Origin: Rosenbergiella epipactidis | Lineage (GTDB): Bacteria > Pseudomonadota > Gammaproteobacteria > Enterobacterales > Enterobacteriaceae | DNA: 64,000 bases | Assembly: GCF_018494055.1 (NCBI RefSeq) | Contig: NZ_JABBFQ010000002.1 | Span: 124,001 to 188,000, forward strand | Reading direction: 5' to 3' | Notes under the pieces: model-generated | The model's database searches: none | Told to the model about the DNA's origin: nothing | What the model saw: only the letters and a program-made list of their open reading frames with translations | Program-made: the position numbers and the translations under genes | Shown: in pieces, positions 16,590 through 29,209 of the stretch | Numbering within the stretch: the first letter of the stretch is position 1 | How the letters are laid out: the number at the start of each line of letters is the position of its first letter

Positions 16590-18935
16590 ATGGAGACTGT
16601 TTCGGCCGGTTTTATCTTAACCCGCCATTGGCGCGATACCCCCCGGGGTGTTGAAGTCTCCTTTTGGCTAGCGACCGATCAAGGTCCTCGCTCTGTCTCG
16701 GTGCCTTTGCAGCGGGCGACCGCTTTTTTCCCAACCGAATATCGTAATCAAGTAGAAGCCCTACTGGCTGACCAGCAAGGCATTACCCTGCACGATTCAG
16801 CACTGAAAGATTTCTCTCACCGTCCACAAACGACGCTTTACCTAAATCAGCAACGGTCACTCAAGGCCATCACTCAGCAGTTCGCGCAGGCAGCCATCCC
16901 GCTTTATGAGGCGGATATTCGTCCTACGGACCGCTATATGATGGAGCGCTTTATCACCGCGCCCGTCTGGATAGGTCATAGTACCGCGACTGAACCTGCT
17001 CGGCTAAAACCTCATCCCGACTACCGACCAACCTTAAAATGGGTATCGCTGGATATCGAAACCAACGAGCGCGGGGAGCTTTACTGTATTGGCTTAGAAG
17101 GTTGCGGACAGCGGCAAGTCTATATGCTCGGGCCACCTACCCCAAGCGAAGAACAGCCGGACTTTACCCTAACTTATGTCTCCCACCCACGGGAGCTGAT
17201 CCATGCTCTCAACCAGTGGATGGCCATGCATGATCCGGATGTACTGATCGGCTGGAATGTCATTCAATTCGATCTGCGCATCTTGCACCGTGAGGCTGAA
17301 CGATTCGGTCTGCCTCTCAAGTTAGGCCGTGGCGGTGGCTTATTAGTTTGGCAAGAGCACGGCTTCAAACCTGGGGTATTCAGCGCACAAGCTGCCGGGC
17401 GCTGGATAATCGATGGTATCGAGGCGTTAAAATCAGCGTTCTGGGACTTTCCCTCTTTTAGCCTTGAAAATGTCTCCCAACACTTATTGGGGGAAGGTAA
17501 AGATAGCGCGACACCACACGATAAAATGGCCGAGATCAATCAGCGCTTCCGCCAAGATAAAGTGGCGCTTGCCCGCTATAACTTGAAAGATTGTGAATTG
17601 GTGACGCGTATTTTTCAAAAAACCGAACTGATGGCCTTTTTATTGGAACGCGCCAGTACCAACGGCCTGCCTGCCGATCGCCACGGCGGCTCGATCGCTG
17701 CGTTCACTCATCTCTACTTGCCCCGCATGCACCGCTTAGGATTTGTAGCCCCTAATCTCGGTGATATTGCACCGCAACAGAGCCCAGGCGGATTTGTGAT
17801 GGACTCACAGCCCGGTCTTTACCGTTCAGTGATTGTGCTGGATTATAAAAGTCTGTATCCCTCGATCATCCGAACTTTTCTGATCGACCCAGTAGGCTTA
17901 ATCGTTGGCTTGGCCGATCCTGGTCCTTCCGTGCCAGGCTACCTCTCGGCACAGTTTTCACGGACAGTGCATTGTTTACCGGCTATTGTTGAACAGATCT
18001 AGCAGGGGCGTGAAAAAGCCAAGCGCGAGAAAAATGCCCCGCTGTCCCAAGCATTGAAGATTATTATGAATGCTTTTTACGGAGTACTCGGTACGCCCTC
18101 TTGCCGTTTTTTCGATCCGCGTCTCGCCTCGTCAATTACTCTGCGCGGACATGACATCATGCAACAGACGCGACAACTGATCGAACAACAAGGCTACACC
18201 GTTATTTACGGGGATACCGACTCCACCTTTATCTCACTGGGTGAGCACTGCGATCCGCAGCAAGCTGACGCGATTGGTCAGCGGCTCGTCGCCCTGATCA
18301 ACCAATGGTGGCAACAGACCTTGCAGCAGCAACTCGGGATAGAGAGTGCCTTAGAGATCGAGTACGAGCGCCATTTTAGTCGTTTTTTAATGCCCACCAT
18401 CCGCGGTGCCGAGCAAGGCAGTAAGAAACGCTATGCAGGCTTAGTGGCCGATCACGGCGAGGAACGTTTGGTTTTTAAAGGGTTAGAGACCGTCCGTACC
18501 GATTGGACACCGCTTGCTCAACAGTTCCAACAGACACTGTATGGCCTTATTTTTCGCGATCAACCTTGGGAAGAGTACGTGCAACACACCGTACAACAAC
18601 TTTTAGCGGGTGAGTTAGACGATCAGCTGGTCTATAAAAAACGCTTACGTCGTCCACTGGCCGACTACGAAAAGAATATCCCTCCTCATGTGCGTGCCGC
18701 CCGTCTTGCTGAACAGGCTGCCCTCACACAAGGACAAAAATCGAGCTTCCGACGCGGTAGCGCAATACGTTATGTCATCACGCTCGCTGGCCCAGAGCCG
18801 CTCACGGCAATGACCGCACCTCTCGACTATACTCATTACTTAACTAAGCAATTGCAGCCGGTCGCAGAAGGTATTCTCGGTTTTGTCGGCGGCAATTTTG
18901 AAAATGTCATGACTGGGCAACTTGGACTATTTTGA
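16590..18935 (+). pseudogene. polB: DNA polymerase II with an in-frame amber codon
   Basis: DNA polymerase II is a family-B polymerase used in replication restart and lesion bypass. The whole gene reads in one frame of 781 sense-equivalent residues (E. coli 783) except for TAG at 18000-18002, codon 471. It falls where E. coli has tryptophan in IWHGRD, so a TGG to TAG change is the simplest cause. Upstream are the exonuclease region (LDIETNERGELYCIGLEGCG, GWNVIQFDLRIL) and polymerase motif A, DYKSLYPSIIRT. Downstream are motif B (KIIMNAFYGVLG), motif C (YGDTDST) and the C-terminal GQLGLF beta-clamp-type tail. The 470-residue product would keep the exonuclease but not the polymerase. Amber suppression or sequencing error would be needed for function. 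Confidence 0.92.
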
Positions 18936-19079
18936 TAGGTGACGAATCCTCCGCCTTCCAGTACCATAGCGCCCTTCAAAATAACCAGGCCTTCTTCCAC
19001 CACCAGGGTGGTAAACCGTGTTTGGCCCGTTAGCCGTGAATGAATACATCCCTATAATTAAGAGAATCGAGCAAAATTT

Positions 19080-21986
19080 ATGCCTTTTACACTTGGTCAG
19101 CGCTGGATTAGTGATACAGAAAGTGAACTTGGACTGGGAACCGTCGTGGCTATCGATGCACGCATGGTGACCTTACTTTTCCCAGCCACCGGCGAAAACC
19201 GACTTTATGCCCGCAATGATTCTCCCATCACTCGCGTTATGTTTAACCCGGGCGATACCATCACCAGCCACGAGGGTTGGCAATTGCTGGTTGACCAGGT
19301 ACGCGATGAAAACGGCCTAATGGCCTATATTGGCACGCGCAGCGACACTCAGGAAACCGACGTGGTGTTACGCGAAGTCATGTTGGACAGTAAACTGATC
19401 TTTAGTAAGCCACAGGACCGTCTGTTTGCTGGACAATTGGACCGGATGGATCGCTTCGCGCTACGCTACCGCGCAAGAAAGTACCAAAGCGAACAATACC
19501 GTTTACCGACCAGTGGCATGCGCGGGATGCGCACTAACTTAATCCCCCACCAGCTACATATCGCGCAAGATGTCGGACGTCGCCACGCGCCTCGCGTCCT
19601 GCTTGCTGATGAAGTCGGGCTAGGCAAAACCATTGAAGCCGGTATGATCATCCAACAGCAATTGCTGGCTGGCCGTGCTGAGCGCGTGTTGATCATCGTT
19701 CCCGAAACACTGCAACATCAGTGGCTGGTCGAGATGCTGCGCCGCTTTACCCTCCATTTCTCGCTGTTTGACGATGAGCGGTATAACGAAGCACGCTTCG
19801 ATAGCGCTAACCCTTTCTTCACCGAACAATTGGTGATCTGCTCACTGGATTTTGTGTGCAAAAATAAACAGCGTCTAGAAGATATGCTAGAAGCCGACTG
19901 GGACTTAATGGTGGTCGACGAGGCACATCACCTCGCTTGGAGCGAAGGCAAGCCCGGTCGTGAGTATCAAGTCATTGAAAAACTAGCCGACGTCGTGCCG
20001 GGTGTCCTGCTGTTGACCGCTACGCCAGAACAGTTAGGCATGCAAAGTCACTTTGCTCGCCTACGTCTACTCGATGCGGATCGCTTCCACGATTTCGATG
20101 CCTTCGTCGAAGAGCAGCGTCACTTCCAACCCGTTGCCGAAGCCGTCGCCAGCTTATTGGCCGAAGAGTCATTAGCCGAGTCACAAATCGCCCTGATCAA
20201 TGGCCTGATCAAAGAGCAAGATATTCGCCCGCTGATCCTACAAGCGAACAGTGACAGCGACGAACGCTTGGTGGCCCGCCAGCATCTGGTTGAGATGTTA
20301 ACCGACCGTCACGGCACGAGCCGCGTTCTTTTCCGTAATACCCGCCAAGGGGTACAAGGATTCCCTAAACGCGCGTTGCATGCCGTGCGCTTACCGCTGC
20401 CAAGCCAATACCAAACCGCCATAAAAGTGTCTGGCATTATGTCGGCACGTAAGAGTAAAGATGAGCGGGCGCGTGACTTACTTTACCCCGAGCAGATCTA
20501 CCAAGAATTCGAAGGGGATAACGGCACCTGGTGGGCGTTTGATCCTCGAGTAGAGTGGTTAATTAACTATCTACTGGAACACCGTAAAGAAAAAGTCCTC
20601 GTTATCTGTGCAAAAGCAGCAACTGCGCTTCAGCTAGAGCAAGTACTGCGCGAACGTGAAGGGATCCGTGCGGCCGTCTTCCACGAGGGATTGTCGATTA
20701 TCGAACGAGATAAAGCCGCAGCGTTCTTTGCTTCGCAAGAAGAAGGTGCACAGGTACTGCTCTGTTCAGAGATTGGCTCCGAAGGGCGTAACTTCCAATT
20801 TGCCAGCCGAATGGTAATGTTTGATCTGCCGTTCAACCCTGATCTCTTAGAACAACGTATTGGCCGTCTGGACCGTATTGGGCAACTCCACGATATCGAG
20901 ATTATGGTGCCATGGCTAGAAAATACCGCACAAGCCGTATTATTACGTTGGTTCCACGAAGGGTTAGACGCCTTCGAAAGTACTTGCCCGACTGGCCGAA
21001 CTATTTACGATAGCGTGCATGACCAGCTATTAGAGTTCTTAGTTGCGCCGGAAAAAGATGAAGGCTTAGAGACCTTTATCGAGCAATGCCGTGCACAACA
21101 TGACGACCTGAAATCACAGTTGGAATCGGGGCGAGACCGTTTATTAGAGTTGCATTCCCATGGCGGCGAGAAAGCGGAACGCCTTGCTGATGAAATAGCC
21201 GCACAAGATAACGATACCGCGTTGGTTAACTTTGCTTTGAATCTGTTCGATATTGTCGGCATTAACCAAGAAGACCGAAGCGATAACTTAATTGTGCTCA
21301 CGCCTTCCGATCATATGCTAGTCCCTGATTTCCCTGGATTACCGGAAGACGGCTGTACGATTACCTTCAACCGTAACCAAGCGTTATCGCGTGAAGATAC
21401 TCAGTTCATCACCTGGGAACATCCCCTTATTCGTAATGGTCTGGATCTCATCCTATCGGGTGATACCGGAAGCTGTGCGCTCTCGTTATTGAAAAATAAA
21501 GCGTTACCGGTGGGAACCCTACTGCTGGAATTGATCTACGTGGTGGAGGCACAAGCGCCTAAACAACTCCAACTGACTCGCTTCCTGCCGCCTACGCCAT
21601 TGCGCCTTTTGGTCGATACCAAAGGCAACAACCTGGCGGATAAGGTCGAGTTCGAAAGCTTTAACCGCCAATTGAATGCGGTCAATCGTCACACTGGCAG
21701 CAAGCTGGTGAATGCCGTGCAACAAGAGGTGCACCAAATTCTGACGACCGGCGAGCAATTGGTCAGCGCGAGTGCGCAAGCCGTGATTGCCGAGGCTCAG
21801 CAGTCGGCGGAGAAACAGTTGACAGCAGAACTGGAACGTTTGGAAGCGCTGAAAAGCGTTAACCCTAACATTCGTGAAGATGAAATAGATGCACTGCGCG
21901 ATAATCGTCAAGAAGTCCTCGACAGCTTATCGCAAGCGAACTGGCGTTTAGATGCTTTACGCTTGATCGTCGTGACCCATCAGTAA
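19080..21986 (+). CDS. rapA: RNA polymerase-associated Swi2/Snf2 ATPase
   Basis: RapA binds RNA polymerase and uses ATP hydrolysis to recycle stalled post-termination complexes. The protein is 968 residues, the same length as in E. coli. Visible are the N-terminal Tudor-like region ([20 protein letters not shown]), helicase motif [15 protein letters not shown] near residues 170-185, motif II DEAHHL, motif III TATP, and motif [13 protein letters not shown] near residue 600. The C-terminal region matches the RapA-specific domain by eye ([20 protein letters not shown]). It is followed by rluA 36 bases downstream, with a hairpin between them. Confidence 0.97.
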   Translation: MPFTLGQRWISDTESELGLGTVVAIDARMVTLLFPATGENRLYARNDSPITRVMFNPGDTITSHEGWQLLVDQVRDENGLMAYIGTRSDTQETDVVLREVMLDSKLIFSKPQDRLFAGQLDRMDRFALRYRARKYQSEQYRLPTSGMRGMRTNLIPHQLHIAQDVGRRHAPRVLLADEVGLGKTIEAGMIIQQQLLAGRAERVLIIVPETLQHQWLVEMLRRFTLHFSLFDDERYNEARFDSANPFFTEQLVICSLDFVCKNKQRLEDMLEADWDLMVVDEAHHLAWSEGKPGREYQVIEKLADVVPGVLLLTATPEQLGMQSHFARLRLLDADRFHDFDAFVEEQRHFQPVAEAVASLLAEESLAESQIALINGLIKEQDIRPLILQANSDSDERLVARQHLVEMLTDRHGTSRVLFRNTRQGVQGFPKRALHAVRLPLPSQYQTAIKVSGIMSARKSKDERARDLLYPEQIYQEFEGDNGTWWAFDPRVEWLINYLLEHRKEKVLVICAKAATALQLEQVLREREGIRAAVFHEGLSIIERDKAAAFFASQEEGAQVLLCSEIGSEGRNFQFASRMVMFDLPFNPDLLEQRIGRLDRIGQLHDIEIMVPWLENTAQAVLLRWFHEGLDAFESTCPTGRTIYDSVHDQLLEFLVAPEKDEGLETFIEQCRAQHDDLKSQLESGRDRLLELHSHGGEKAERLADEIAAQDNDTALVNFALNLFDIVGINQEDRSDNLIVLTPSDHMLVPDFPGLPEDGCTITFNRNQALSREDTQFITWEHPLIRNGLDLILSGDTGSCALSLLKNKALPVGTLLLELIYVVEAQAPKQLQLTRFLPPTPLRLLVDTKGNNLADKVEFESFNRQLNAVNRHTGSKLVNAVQQEVHQILTTGEQLVSASAQAVIAEAQQSAEKQLTAELERLEALKSVNPNIREDEIDALRDNRQEVLDSLSQANWRLDALRLIVVTHQ

Positions 21987-21993
21987 TAATCGT

Positions 21994-22011
21994 GAGGGGG
22001 GAAGCCCCCTC
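21994..22011 (+). other. Intercistronic hairpin between rapA and rluA
   Basis: A perfect stem GAGGGGG / CCCCCTC with loop GAAG lies between the rapA stop and the rluA start. The lack of a U-tract argues against full termination. Confidence 0.5.
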
Positions 22012-22022
22012 TAGGATAGAAA

Positions 22023-22673
22023 ATGGAAGCTTACCATCCCCCCCTAGAACCTTGGCTGCATATCCTGTATCAGGATGAGCATATTATCGTGGTCAATAAA
22101 CCGAGTGGTTTACTGTCCGTCCCGGGGCGTCTACCGGAACATAACGACAGTATTATGACGCGTATCCAGCGTGACTTTCCCAGCGCCGAGTCCGTCCATC
22201 GCCTCGATATGTCCACGAGCGGCGTGATGGTGGTTGCCTTGACTAAAGCTGCTGAGCGCGAATTAAAACGCCAATTCCGTGAGCGAGAGCCGTCTAAAAC
22301 CTATATCGCTCAGGTATGGGGGCAACTCGTCCCGGATGAAGGGTTAGTCGATTTACCCTTAATTTGCGATTGGCCGAATCGTCCTAAACAGAAGGTCTGT
22401 TTCGAGACCGGCAAAGCAGCACAAACAGAGTGGGAAGTTCTCGCGCGCGATGACGTAAGCTGTCGTGTCCAGCTCAAGCCAATCACTGGCCGTTCTCACC
22501 AGCTACGCGTACATATGCTTGCGATGGGACATCCTATCTTGGGAGATTACTTTTATGCTTCGCCGGAGGCGAAAGCATTAGCTTCGCGGTTACTGCTCCA
22601 CGCAGAGCGTCTCACCATTACGCACCCTGTATTTGGAAACAGTATGACCTTTAAACAACCTGCAGAGTTTTAG
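22023..22673 (+). CDS. rluA: Dual-specificity 23S rRNA/tRNA pseudouridine synthase
   Basis: RluA isomerises uridine 746 of 23S rRNA and uridine 32 of several tRNAs. The 216-residue protein (E. coli 219) shows the RluA-family catalytic motif HRLDMSTSGVMVVA near residues 60-73, with the nucleophilic aspartate, plus VNKPSGLLSVPGR near the start and TGRSHQLRVHMLAMGHPILGD in the second half. It follows rapA, as in E. coli. Confidence 0.96.
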   Translation: MEAYHPPLEPWLHILYQDEHIIVVNKPSGLLSVPGRLPEHNDSIMTRIQRDFPSAESVHRLDMSTSGVMVVALTKAAERELKRQFREREPSKTYIAQVWGQLVPDEGLVDLPLICDWPNRPKQKVCFETGKAAQTEWEVLARDDVSCRVQLKPITGRSHQLRVHMLAMGHPILGDYFYASPEAKALASRLLLHAERLTITHPVFGNSMTFKQPAEF

Positions 22674-22702
22674 GCTCGGCAGGCTGTTCTACAGGTCGCG
22701 GA

Positions 22703-23515
22703 CTAGAAGCCTTTCTGGCTGCGGATGAGCTCATACGCCGATTGAATTTTTTGCGCTTTCTCTTTGGCTAGCGTCATCATCTCTGGGGGTAACCCTTTAG
22801 CCACCAGCTTATCCGGATGATGTTCGCTCATTAATTTGCGATAGGCACGTTTGATGGTTAAGGCATCATCCTCTGGAGAAACACCTAATACCGAGCAAGC
22901 ATCCTGCAGGGTTGGCCCTTGAGGCGCTTGGCGAAAGCCCCCTTGCTGTTGCGAGTAGCCTTGCTGGCCAAAATGGCTTCCACCGGTCATCATGCGGATA
23001 AACAGCTCAAACTGCTGACGAGAAATGCCCAGCTCTTCTGCAATAATATATAAGACTTGCTGCTCATTCGGATGGAGCTCACCATCTGCTAGAGCTGCCT
23101 GAATCTGGATTTCCAGAAAAATCTTAATTAAATCAACCCGTCCCACGCACGCTTGTCTAAATTCGCGTAATTTTTGGCGTAACGGAAAGTCGGTTTCTTT
23201 ACCCTCACGAAAGGCTTGCTGCGCCAGTTGGCGTGAGGCACCTTGCAGCTGCATACGGTCCATAATGGTTGAAGCCAGCTGGATATCCGCCTCCGTGACG
23301 CGGCCTTTAGATTTGGTTAAGTGTCCCATCACTTGGAAAGTCGTGATGAAAAAGAGATTCTGTCTTGAGTGTGCGGTACCCTTAAAATTTCCAGCAAAAT
23401 TGGACATTACCGTATCGACAAGATGCCCGAGGAGTACACCGCCGACGATGCCCCAAAAACCTACCCCTGAAAAGAGCCCCAATAAAAAACCAATAACTTT
23501 GCCTCGGTAGCGCAT
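22703..23515 (-). CDS. djlA: Membrane-anchored DnaK co-chaperone DjlA
   Basis: DjlA is a type-III inner-membrane J-protein that stimulates DnaK and affects the Rcs envelope-stress pathway. The 270 residues (E. coli 271) start with one glycine-rich membrane segment ([20 protein letters not shown]). A TerB-like central domain follows, then a Q/G-rich linker ([17 protein letters not shown]), and a C-terminal J-domain with its HPD motif in MSEHHPDKL. It diverges from lptD over a 181-base intergenic region. Confidence 0.96.
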   Translation of the reverse strand: MRYRGKVIGFLLGLFSGVGFWGIVGGVLLGHLVDTVMSNFAGNFKGTAHSRQNLFFITTFQVMGHLTKSKGRVTEADIQLASTIMDRMQLQGASRQLAQQAFREGKETDFPLRQKLREFRQACVGRVDLIKIFLEIQIQAALADGELHPNEQQVLYIIAEELGISRQQFELFIRMMTGGSHFGQQGYSQQQGGFRQAPQGPTLQDACSVLGVSPEDDALTIKRAYRKLMSEHHPDKLVAKGLPPEMMTLAKEKAQKIQSAYELIRSQKGF

Positions 23516-23696
23516 AAACTCCTCAATTCGTCATGCTAATGTTTTCATTTTCGATTATCATACCCGTCATTTACTAAACCGCCTATCGCTAAACCAGCTT
23601 AATCACGATTATCGCTGGCGCTGATACTTTCGGTAAGTTACTCTTTATCGGACTGCTGGCCCCTTGCCAGAACTAACGGAATCTTAGATACCGCGT

Positions 23697-26054
23697 ATGA
23701 ATAAAAGACTACCTACATTGCTGGCCACTATGATTGGATCAGCCCTATACAGCCAGTATTCGCTTGCTGACGATCTGATGTCGCAATGTATGCTGGGCGT
23801 GCCTTCTTATAATCGTCCGCTGGTCAAAAGTGACCCAAATACGCAACCCGTGACTATTCATTCGGATAGTGTCAAAGGTAACTACCCTGACGATGCGGTA
23901 TTTGACGGTAAAGTAGATGTTAATCAAGGGAATAGCCGACTTCGTGCTGACCAAGTGCAACTCCATCAACGTCAGCAGGCGGGGCAAAATACCCCGACGC
24001 GTACGGTGGACGCACTGGGTAATGTTCATTACGACGATAATCAAGTTATCCTAAAGGGTCCTAAAGCTTGGTCCAATCTGAATACCAAAGATACTAATGT
24101 TTGGGACGGTAACTACCAGATGGTTGACCGTCAGGGACGGGGTACTGGCGCACAGATGAAGCAACGCGGTAATAATCGCTATACTATTTTAGAGAATGGT
24201 AGCTTCACCACCTGTTTACCAAACGCCAACAGTTGGAGTGTCGTTGGCTCTGAAATTATCGAAGACCGCCAAGAAGAAGTGGCAGAAATTTGGAATGCGC
24301 GATTTAAAATCGGCTCAGTGCCGGTTTTTTATAGCCCCTACCTGCAAATGCCTCTCGGCGATCGCCGTCGTTCCGGTTTCCTAATCCCTAATGCGAAATA
24401 TGGCAGTAAGAACGGCTTCGAATTTATGTTGCCTTATTACTGGAACATTGCGCCACAGATGGATGCCACCATTACGCCGCATTATATGAGCAAACGCGGT
24501 GTACAATTACAGAACGAATTCCGTTACCTCTCCGTGTTAGGCGCGGGGCTTATGGAGTTTGACTATCTGGGGTCTGATAACCAGTACGATAAACAAAAAA
24601 GCGCTCGGGGTATTGCCGACGGTGATAGCTCCAAACGTTGGTTATTCTATTGGAACCACAGTGGGGTCTACGATCAGCACTGGCGCTTTAATGCTGACTA
24701 CACCAAAGTCAGTGATCGCTATTATTTCAACGATCTCGACTCAAAATATTATAGCTCGACTGATGGATACGCAGACCAAAAATTCAGCTTTGGTTATGCG
24801 GATAAAAATTGGGATGCGACCCTGTCGACGCGGGATTTCCAGACTTTCAATAAACTTGATACCAACATCTACCGTACCTTACCGCAGTTAGATGTTAACC
24901 TTTACCAAAACGATGTTGGCCCGTTCGATACCCACGTTTATGGCCAGTTCGCACGCTTTACCAATACGAACTCACGCCTACCGCGTGCAACACGACTGCA
25001 TATCGAACCTACCATTGATTTACCCCTTTCGAATGGTTGGGCAAGCTTAAACACCGAAGCGAAATTACTGGCGACCCACTACCAGCAAGAGCACTTGCAA
25101 AATGCGAGTGAGCTTCCTAACGGTGGCGATTACAACCTGAAAAGTTCGGTAAACCGGACACTGCCTCAGTTTAAAGTGGACGGTAAGTTAGTCTTTGACC
25201 GTGATATGGATTGGGCGCAAGGCTACACCCAGACATTAGAACCGCGTGTTCAATATCTCTACACACCTTATCGTAACCAAAATAATATCTACCCTTACGA
25301 TTCAACATTATTACAAACCGATTACACCGGTCTATTCCGTGATCGCACTTATAGCGGGTTAGATCGTATTGCCTCGACCAATCAATTGGCAACCGGGGTT
25401 ACGACGCGTATCTATGATGAAAATTTAGTTGAACGTTTCAATGCCTCCGTAGGTCAAATCTACGCGTTCACTCGCTCACGTACGGGTGACCCGTCGGATG
25501 ATAATGATACGGGAAGTATTATTTGGGCTGGTGACACTTACTGGCGCATGACTGACCAATGGGGTTTACGCGGGGGTCTACAGTATGACACCCACTTAAA
25601 TAACGTGGCGCAAGGTAATGCCGGTATTGAATACCGCCAAGATAGTGACCGTGTGATACAACTGAACTATCGCTATAGTAGCCCTGAATACATTGCTCGC
25701 GCGATGAATAACTCAATCTATACCACGAGCCCAATCTATAAGAACGGGATATCGCAAGTGGGAGCCACCGCTAGCTGGCCAATTGCTGATGCATGGTCTG
25801 TTGTTGGTGCTTACTATTATGATACACGTAATAGTAAACCGGCTGAGCAACTGCTTGGCGTGCAATATAGCTCATGTTGCTATGCGGTGCGCTTGGGTTA
25901 TGAACGTAAGATCAATGGCTGGCAAAACAATACCAGCGAGTACGACAATCAGATCTCATTTAATATAGAGTTCAGAGGGTTAGGGGCTAACTACGGTCTA
26001 GGTGCCGCAGAAATGCGGACTCAGGGAATTATCCCTTATCAGCCAACGTTTTAA
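23697..26054 (+). CDS. lptD: LPS-assembly outer-membrane protein LptD
   Basis: LptD, with LptE, inserts lipopolysaccharide into the outer leaflet of the outer membrane. The protein has 785 residues (E. coli 784). A signal peptide ends near YSLA, an OstA-like N-terminal domain follows, and a long beta-barrel fills the rest. The four cysteines needed for the two interdomain disulfides are all present: SQCMLGVP near residue 31, TTCLPNA near 172, and the adjacent pair SSCCYAV near 725. It is the first gene of lptD-surA-pdxA-ksgA-apaG-apaH, in which neighbouring genes mostly overlap. Confidence 0.97.
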   Translation: MNKRLPTLLATMIGSALYSQYSLADDLMSQCMLGVPSYNRPLVKSDPNTQPVTIHSDSVKGNYPDDAVFDGKVDVNQGNSRLRADQVQLHQRQQAGQNTPTRTVDALGNVHYDDNQVILKGPKAWSNLNTKDTNVWDGNYQMVDRQGRGTGAQMKQRGNNRYTILENGSFTTCLPNANSWSVVGSEIIEDRQEEVAEIWNARFKIGSVPVFYSPYLQMPLGDRRRSGFLIPNAKYGSKNGFEFMLPYYWNIAPQMDATITPHYMSKRGVQLQNEFRYLSVLGAGLMEFDYLGSDNQYDKQKSARGIADGDSSKRWLFYWNHSGVYDQHWRFNADYTKVSDRYYFNDLDSKYYSSTDGYADQKFSFGYADKNWDATLSTRDFQTFNKLDTNIYRTLPQLDVNLYQNDVGPFDTHVYGQFARFTNTNSRLPRATRLHIEPTIDLPLSNGWASLNTEAKLLATHYQQEHLQNASELPNGGDYNLKSSVNRTLPQFKVDGKLVFDRDMDWAQGYTQTLEPRVQYLYTPYRNQNNIYPYDSTLLQTDYTGLFRDRTYSGLDRIASTNQLATGVTTRIYDENLVERFNASVGQIYAFTRSRTGDPSDDNDTGSIIWAGDTYWRMTDQWGLRGGLQYDTHLNNVAQGNAGIEYRQDSDRVIQLNYRYSSPEYIARAMNNSIYTTSPIYKNGISQVGATASWPIADAWSVVGAYYYDTRNSKPAEQLLGVQYSSCCYAVRLGYERKINGWQNNTSEYDNQISFNIEFRGLGANYGLGAAEMRTQGIIPYQPTF

Positions 26055-26108
26055 TCATTAGTCGATAACCGGTAATTTCCGCATTGCGGTCTTAACGATG
26101 GAAAATGT

Positions 26109-27404
26109 ATGAAGAATTGGAAACTCCTGATGCTGGGCGCTTTAATGGCGAATGCAAGTCATGCTTTCGCAGCGCCTCAAGTCATTGATAAAGTTGCAGC
26201 CGTTGTCAACAATGGTGTAGTGCTTGAAAGTGATGTCGATAACATGATGTCTTCCGTGAAGAGCCAGGCTCGCCAAGCAGGTCAGCAGTTGCCGGACGAT
26301 GCCACGCTGCGCCATCAGATTCTCGAGCGTCAGATCATGGATAGTATCATCATGCAACAAGGCCAGCGCGCGGGTGTCAACATCAGCGATCAAGAGGTCG
26401 ATGAGGCCATTAAAAATATCGCCGCCCAGAACCATATGACGCTGGATCAGTTACGCAGTCGTTTAGCCTATGATGGGATGAACTATGCGACTTATCGCAC
26501 GCAAATCCGTCATGAAATGACAATTGCTGCGGTAAGAAACAACGAAGTACGTAGCCGCATCACCATTCTACCGCAAGAAGTCGATACCTTGGCGAAGCAA
26601 GTTGCCGCACAGAATGTACCAGGCACTGAGATGAACCTGAGCATGATCCTGCTGCCTCTTCCTGAGAATCCAACGCAACAGCAAGTTGATGATGAAGAAG
26701 ACCTCGCGAAAAAGTTAGTCGGTGAACTACGAGGTGGAGCAAACTTCGGTAAGATGGCCGTGACCTACTCTGCATCACCTGAAGCGCTAAAAGGCGGGAA
26801 TATGGGCTGGGGCAAAATCGAAGAGCTCCCTTCCCTCTTCAGCCAAGCGTTAAGCACTGCGCAAAAAGGCGATATTGTTGGTCCAATCCGCTCAGGCGTT
26901 GGCTTCCATATCATCAGAGTGAACGATATGCGAGGCGAGAGTAAAAACGTCTCAGTCACAGAGGTTCACGCTCGTCATATCTTAGTCAAAACGTCACCGA
27001 TCATGAACGACGATCAAGCGCGTGCTAAGATTGAACAGATTGCTGCCGACATCCGCAGTGGTAAAATCACCTTTGCGAATGCTGCGCGCCAAAACTCTGA
27101 TGACCCAGGCTCAGCAAACCAAGGTGGTGATTTAGGCTGGGCATCGCCAACCATTTATGATCCTGCTTTCCGTGACGCACTGATGCACTTATCGCCGAAT
27201 AAGCTTAGCCAACCAGTACGATCTTCTTTCGGCTGGCACCTAATTGAACTGTTAGGGACTCGCCAAGTTGATAAGACTGATGAAGCCGAAAAAGACAGGG
27301 CTTACCGTATTCTCTTCAATCGTAAGTTTGCCGAAGAAGCGCAAACTTGGATGCAAGAAGAACGCGCCTCTGCTTACGTTAAAATCTTAGACTCAAATGG
27401 CTAA
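26109..27404 (+). CDS. surA: Periplasmic chaperone and peptidyl-prolyl isomerase SurA
   Basis: SurA escorts unfolded outer-membrane proteins, including LptD, across the periplasm to the BAM complex. The 431-residue protein (E. coli 428) has a signal peptide ending AFA, an N-terminal chaperone domain ([16 protein letters not shown]) and two parvulin-type domains ([28 protein letters not shown] and related repeats). It overlaps pdxA by 8 bases, so translation is probably coupled. Confidence 0.97.
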   Translation: MKNWKLLMLGALMANASHAFAAPQVIDKVAAVVNNGVVLESDVDNMMSSVKSQARQAGQQLPDDATLRHQILERQIMDSIIMQQGQRAGVNISDQEVDEAIKNIAAQNHMTLDQLRSRLAYDGMNYATYRTQIRHEMTIAAVRNNEVRSRITILPQEVDTLAKQVAAQNVPGTEMNLSMILLPLPENPTQQQVDDEEDLAKKLVGELRGGANFGKMAVTYSASPEALKGGNMGWGKIEELPSLFSQALSTAQKGDIVGPIRSGVGFHIIRVNDMRGESKNVSVTEVHARHILVKTSPIMNDDQARAKIEQIAADIRSGKITFANAARQNSDDPGSANQGGDLGWASPTIYDPAFRDALMHLSPNKLSQPVRSSFGWHLIELLGTRQVDKTDEAEKDRAYRILFNRKFAEEAQTWMQEERASAYVKILDSNG

Positions 27405-28389
27405 TACTCCGCGTATTGCTATCACTCCCGGCGAACCCGCCGGGATTGGCCCAGACCTGATTGTGCGGTTAGCACAACAGGCCTGGCCCGTCGAGTTGGT
27501 TGTCTGTGCCGACCGTGCGTTGCTGTTACAACGTGCTGAAATGCTTGGCCTCCCATTGACCTTACACCCTTATCAACCGCAACAGCCTGCGCAGCCCCAA
27601 GCTGCTGGAACCTTAACGCTCTGCTCTATTCCCTTACCCGCCGCGCCACAACCGGGCCAACTTAATCCTGCGAATAGCCAATATGTGCTGGACTCGCTCG
27701 CGCGTGCATGTGATGGGAATTTACACGGTGAATTCGAGGCTTTGGTCACGGGTCCTGTGCATAAAGGCGTTATCAATGATGCGGGGATCCCTTTTACTGG
27801 CCATACTGAATTTTTCGCTGAACGATCATTAACCCCACGGGTGGTGATGATGCTGGCGACAGAGGAGCTGCGTGTGGCCCTTGCTACGACGCATCTGCCG
27901 TTAAAAGATGTCGCCGCCGCGATCACGCAACAGAGCTTACGCGAGGTAATTACTATCTTGCATGCCGACTTGCGTCGTAAATTCGGTGTTTCAGATCCCC
28001 ATATTCTCGTCAGTGGCCTCAATCCCCATGCGGGCGAAAATGGTCATATGGGGCGGGAAGAGATTGAGGTGATTGAGCCGGTATTGACTGAATTACGGCA
28101 GCAAGGCCTGCGGCTGAGTGGCCCTCTTCCGGCTGATACATTATTTCAACCGAAATATTTACAACAGGCGGATGCGGTACTCGCCATGTATCACGACCAA
28201 GGCCTTCCAGTCCTTAAATATCAAGGGTTTGGTCGAGCCGTGAATATCACTCTCGGCTTACCTTTTATCCGGACTTCAGTCGACCATGGCACAGCCCTCG
28301 ACTTAGCCGGTACACACCAGGCGGATACCGGCAGCTTTATCACTGCACTTCGCCTTGCTATCACTATGATTAAGAGTAGTAATGAATAA
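27397..28389 (+). CDS. pdxA: 4-hydroxythreonine-4-phosphate dehydrogenase
   Basis: PdxA oxidises 4-phosphohydroxy-threonine in the pyridoxal 5'-phosphate biosynthesis pathway. The 330-residue protein (E. coli 329) opens with [16 protein letters not shown]. Metal-ligand histidines are seen in [22 protein letters not shown] and [12 protein letters not shown]. It overlaps surA by 8 bases upstream and ksgA by 8 bases downstream. Confidence 0.97.
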   Translation: MANTPRIAITPGEPAGIGPDLIVRLAQQAWPVELVVCADRALLLQRAEMLGLPLTLHPYQPQQPAQPQAAGTLTLCSIPLPAAPQPGQLNPANSQYVLDSLARACDGNLHGEFEALVTGPVHKGVINDAGIPFTGHTEFFAERSLTPRVVMMLATEELRVALATTHLPLKDVAAAITQQSLREVITILHADLRRKFGVSDPHILVSGLNPHAGENGHMGREEIEVIEPVLTELRQQGLRLSGPLPADTLFQPKYLQQADAVLAMYHDQGLPVLKYQGFGRAVNITLGLPFIRTSVDHGTALDLAGTHQADTGSFITALRLAITMIKSSNE

Positions 28390-29209
28390 TCGCGTACATC
28401 AGGGGCACTTTGCCCGCAAACGTTTTGGACAAAACTTCCTAAATGACAGCTATGTCATTGAGAGCATTGTTGCCGCCATTCATCCGACGAAACAGGATGC
28501 TATGGTCGAGATTGGGCCAGGTCTAGGCGCCCTGACTGAACCCGTTGGCGAGCGCCTTGATGCGCTAACCGTTGTCGAGCTGGACCGTGATCTCGCCGCC
28601 CGCTTACAAACACATCCCTTTTTAGGTCCTAAACTGACTATCTTCCAACAAGATGCAATGACCTTTAACTTCGGTGAACTGGCGGAGCAAAAAGGACAAT
28701 CTTTACGGGTGTTCGGTAACTTACCCTATAACATCTCGACGCCTCTGATGTTCCATCTTTTTAGCTTCACCAAAGCCATCAAAGATATGCATTTTATGCT
28801 GCAAAAAGAGGTAGTGAACCGTTTAGTCGCTGGGCCAGACAGTAAAGCCTACGGCCGCTTAACGGTCATGGCACAATACTATTGCCAAGTGATCCCGGTA
28901 CTTGAAGTACCTCCTCATGCCTTTACGCCGCCGCCAAAAGTGGATTCAGCAGTCGTACGCTTAGTCCCTCATCAACAGTCACCGTATCCTGAGGTCGATG
29001 TGCGCGTACTGGGCCGTATTACCTTAGAGGCATTCGGAAAACGTCGTAAAACACTGCGTAATAGCCTAGGCCACCTTTTCAGTGCGGAAGTGCTCGATCA
29101 GCTCGGAATTAGCGGCACGCTTCGCGCAGAAAATGTTACTGTTGCTCAATATTGTCAGCTGGCTCAATGGTTAACAGCACACCCTCCCCAGCAAGCTCGT
29201 GAGGAATAA
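28382..29209 (+). CDS. rsmA: 16S rRNA dimethyladenosine methyltransferase KsgA
   Basis: KsgA/RsmA dimethylates adenosines 1518 and 1519 of 16S rRNA late in 30S assembly. The 275 residues (E. coli 273) contain the SAM-binding motif [12 protein letters not shown] near residue 43, the catalytic NLPYNIS and the [10 protein letters not shown] region near the C-terminus. Its stop overlaps the apaG start by one base. Confidence 0.97.
   Translation: MNNRVHQGHFARKRFGQNFLNDSYVIESIVAAIHPTKQDAMVEIGPGLGALTEPVGERLDALTVVELDRDLAARLQTHPFLGPKLTIFQQDAMTFNFGELAEQKGQSLRVFGNLPYNISTPLMFHLFSFTKAIKDMHFMLQKEVVNRLVAGPDSKAYGRLTVMAQYYCQVIPVLEVPPHAFTPPPKVDSAVVRLVPHQQSPYPEVDVRVLGRITLEAFGKRRKTLRNSLGHLFSAEVLDQLGISGTLRAENVTVAQYCQLAQWLTAHPPQQAREE

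Noticed and set aside
23516-23696. Sigma-E promoter upstream of lptD
   Set aside because: E. coli lptD has one, but I found only a weak GAACTA without a convincing -10 partner.
24559-24891. 110-codon frame inside lptD and similar long frames inside carB, rapA and dnaK
   Set aside because: They are alternative-frame shadows of strongly supported genes with no start signals or similarity.
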